8,745 nucleotides of DNA, from NCBI GenBank assembly GCA_025355915.1, contig JANXYT010000045.1:1-8745 (forward strand). The letters are read 5' to 3'. The notes below the pieces were generated by a model. That model worked only from the letters and a program-made list of their open reading frames with translations. It did no database searches and was not told the DNA's origin. The stretch is from Holophagaceae bacterium (lineage in GTDB: Bacteria; Acidobacteriota; Holophagae; Holophagales; Holophagaceae). Made by a program: the position numbers and the translations under genes. Shown one piece after another: positions 7,837 to 8,745 of this stretch. Positions within the stretch are counted from its first letter, which is position 1, and each line of letters starts with the position of its first letter.

Positions 7837-7866
7837 GGGATGTCCCCGGGGGGAAATGCGTGGTGG

Positions 7867-7875
7867 AGTATTGCA
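7867..7875 (-). promoter_or_regulatory. Candidate extended -10 for the hydrolase/kinase operon
   Basis: On the minus strand the sequence reads TGCAATACT: a TG one base before a hexamer that matches the -10 consensus at four of six positions, with an A-run about 17 bases upstream but no good -35. Transcription would start near 7860, about 24 bases before the hydrolase ATG at 7836. That supports this ATG over those at 7908 and 7989. Confidence 0.27.
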
Positions 7876-8081
7876 CACCTTTAGGTTGATTTTTCGTACC
7901 GTCACCATGAAAGCACGGCGAAACGCTGCCTTCTCATCGACCACCCGGGCTGGGCCATGAATGGCACGGGGCGGGTCTCCTGGTGACATTTTGTAAAGCC
8001 TAGCCCCGCACCAGGCGTTTCAAATCGCGGCTCCATGGGCTCAGCGCTACTCTGGGCCTTGCATCTGTGCTGGAGGGCGCC

Positions 8082-8745
8082 ATGGCTGTCAATCTCAAGG
8101 GTCGCAGCTTTCTCACGTTGATGGACTTCTCGCCGGAGGAGGTGCGCTACCTCCTGGATCTGTCGCGGGACCTGAAGGCCAAGCGGCGCATGGGCATCTA
8201 CAACTACCTATTGAAGGGCAAGAATATCGTGCTGCTCTTCGAGAAGGCCAGCACGCGCACGCGCTGCGCCTTCGAAGTGGGCGCGCTCGAGGAAGGCGCC
8301 CACGTGACCTTCCTGGATTCCGCCAGCTCCCAGATTGGCAAGAAGGAATCCATCGAAGACAGCGCCAAGGTGCTGGGCCGCTTCTACGACGGCATCGAGT
8401 ACCGCGGCTACAAGCAGGACGTGGTGGAAGCCCTGGCGAAGCATAGCGGCGTGCCCGTGTGGAACGGCCTCACGGACACGGACCACCCGACCCAGATCCT
8501 GGCGGACTTCCTCACCATCGAGGAGCACGTGGCCAAGCCCCTGCACAAGGTGAAGCTGGTCTTCTGTGGCGATATCCGCAACAACATGAGCTACGCCCTC
8601 ATGAACGGCGCCGCCAAGACCGGCATGCACATGGTGGCCCTGGGGCCGAAAGAGCTGGCCCCGGATCCCAAGGTGCTGGAGGCCGCCCGGGAGGCCGCCC
8701 AGCTCACGGGCGCCACCATCGAAGTGACCGACAACGTCCTTGAGG
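8082..8745 (+). CDS. argF: Ornithine carbamoyltransferase, N-terminal two thirds (cut by window edge)
   Basis: The 221 codons in the window encode the carbamoyl-phosphate domain and the start of the ornithine domain of ornithine carbamoyltransferase, which joins carbamoyl phosphate and ornithine to give citrulline. Visible motifs are [13 protein letters not shown] (53-65) with the STRTR phosphate loop (57-61), [19 protein letters not shown] (82-100), HPTQ (135-138) and GDIRNN (163-168). The family usually has about 310-340 residues, so roughly 100 are missing, including the C-terminal Cys and SMG-loop region. The close fit to both anabolic ArgF/ArgI and catabolic ArcB (for example YRGYKQ) leaves the direction open; arginine biosynthesis is the default, since no arcA or arcC is in view. 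GGAGGG at 8072-8077 is four bases before the ATG. I see no convincing promoter or arginine operator in the 245-base divergent spacer. Confidence 0.94.
   Translation, partial: MAVNLKGRSFLTLMDFSPEEVRYLLDLSRDLKAKRRMGIYNYLLKGKNIVLLFEKASTRTRCAFEVGALEEGAHVTFLDSASSQIGKKESIEDSAKVLGRFYDGIEYRGYKQDVVEALAKHSGVPVWNGLTDTDHPTQILADFLTIEEHVAKPLHKVKLVFCGDIRNNMSYALMNGAAKTGMHMVALGPKELAPDPKVLEAAREAAQLTGATIEVTDNVLE

Noticed and set aside
7837..7989. 51-residue N-terminal extension of the hydrolase
   Set aside because: No family resemblance, no ribosome site before the earlier ATGs at 7908 or 7989, and a candidate -10 lies downstream of both.
7984..8081. Promoter or arginine operator for argF
   Set aside because: GTGACA (7983-7988) and TACTCT (8048-8053) are the best hexamers, but neither has a partner at workable spacing, and I see no convincing ARG-box dyad.

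Overview
The window is G+C-rich, densely coded DNA, with strong Shine-Dalgarno sites in front of several genes and the gene order of a bacterial chromosome. Nothing in it looks like a phage, plasmid or insertion sequence. The gene set (Tat-exported SDR protein, acyl-CoA carboxyltransferase with a small biotin carrier, soluble hybrid kinase, ornithine carbamoyltransferase) suits a free-living Gram-negative-type bacterium. An Acidobacteriota relative of the Holophaga/Geothrix kind is my best guess, but it is inference from style only and no marker gene settles it.

Layout. Positions 1-737 (minus) hold the N-terminal part of a membrane transporter of the ATP/ADP-translocase-like MFS group; its end lies outside the window. 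Positions 738-1099 are a gene-free stretch of about 360 bases. It carries an unusual structured repeat, with two 27-base arms that can pair as RNA, built from 9-base units, and a CACAGATT triplet repeat between them. Two small dyads over a possible promoter follow. Positions 1100-2221 (plus) encode a Tat-signal SDR/epimerase-like protein, facing a two-CBS-domain protein at 2234-2662 (minus). After a divergent spacer with a hairpin, 2900-4441 and 4486-4794 (plus) form a two-gene unit: a carboxyltransferase of the PccB/MmdA family and a 102-residue biotin carrier. These face a minus-strand pair read in the order alpha/beta hydrolase (7836 to 7009), then a GAF/PAS hybrid histidine kinase (7012 to 4826), joined by a 4-base ATGA overlap. 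The window closes with the first 221 codons of an ornithine carbamoyltransferase from 8082 (plus).

How the genes work together. Two real units can be argued. The carboxyltransferase and biotin carrier should be two parts of one biotin-dependent acyl-CoA carboxylase, decarboxylase or transcarboxylase whose remaining subunits are not here. The hydrolase and kinase are translationally coupled, which recalls the RsbQ-RsbP pairing of an alpha/beta hydrolase with a PAS-domain regulator in Bacillus; this is a hypothesis, not a demonstration. The other genes look independent. I see no clear defence, CRISPR or mobile system. The most unusual items are the structured repeat at 795-971 and the hydrolase/kinase coupling.
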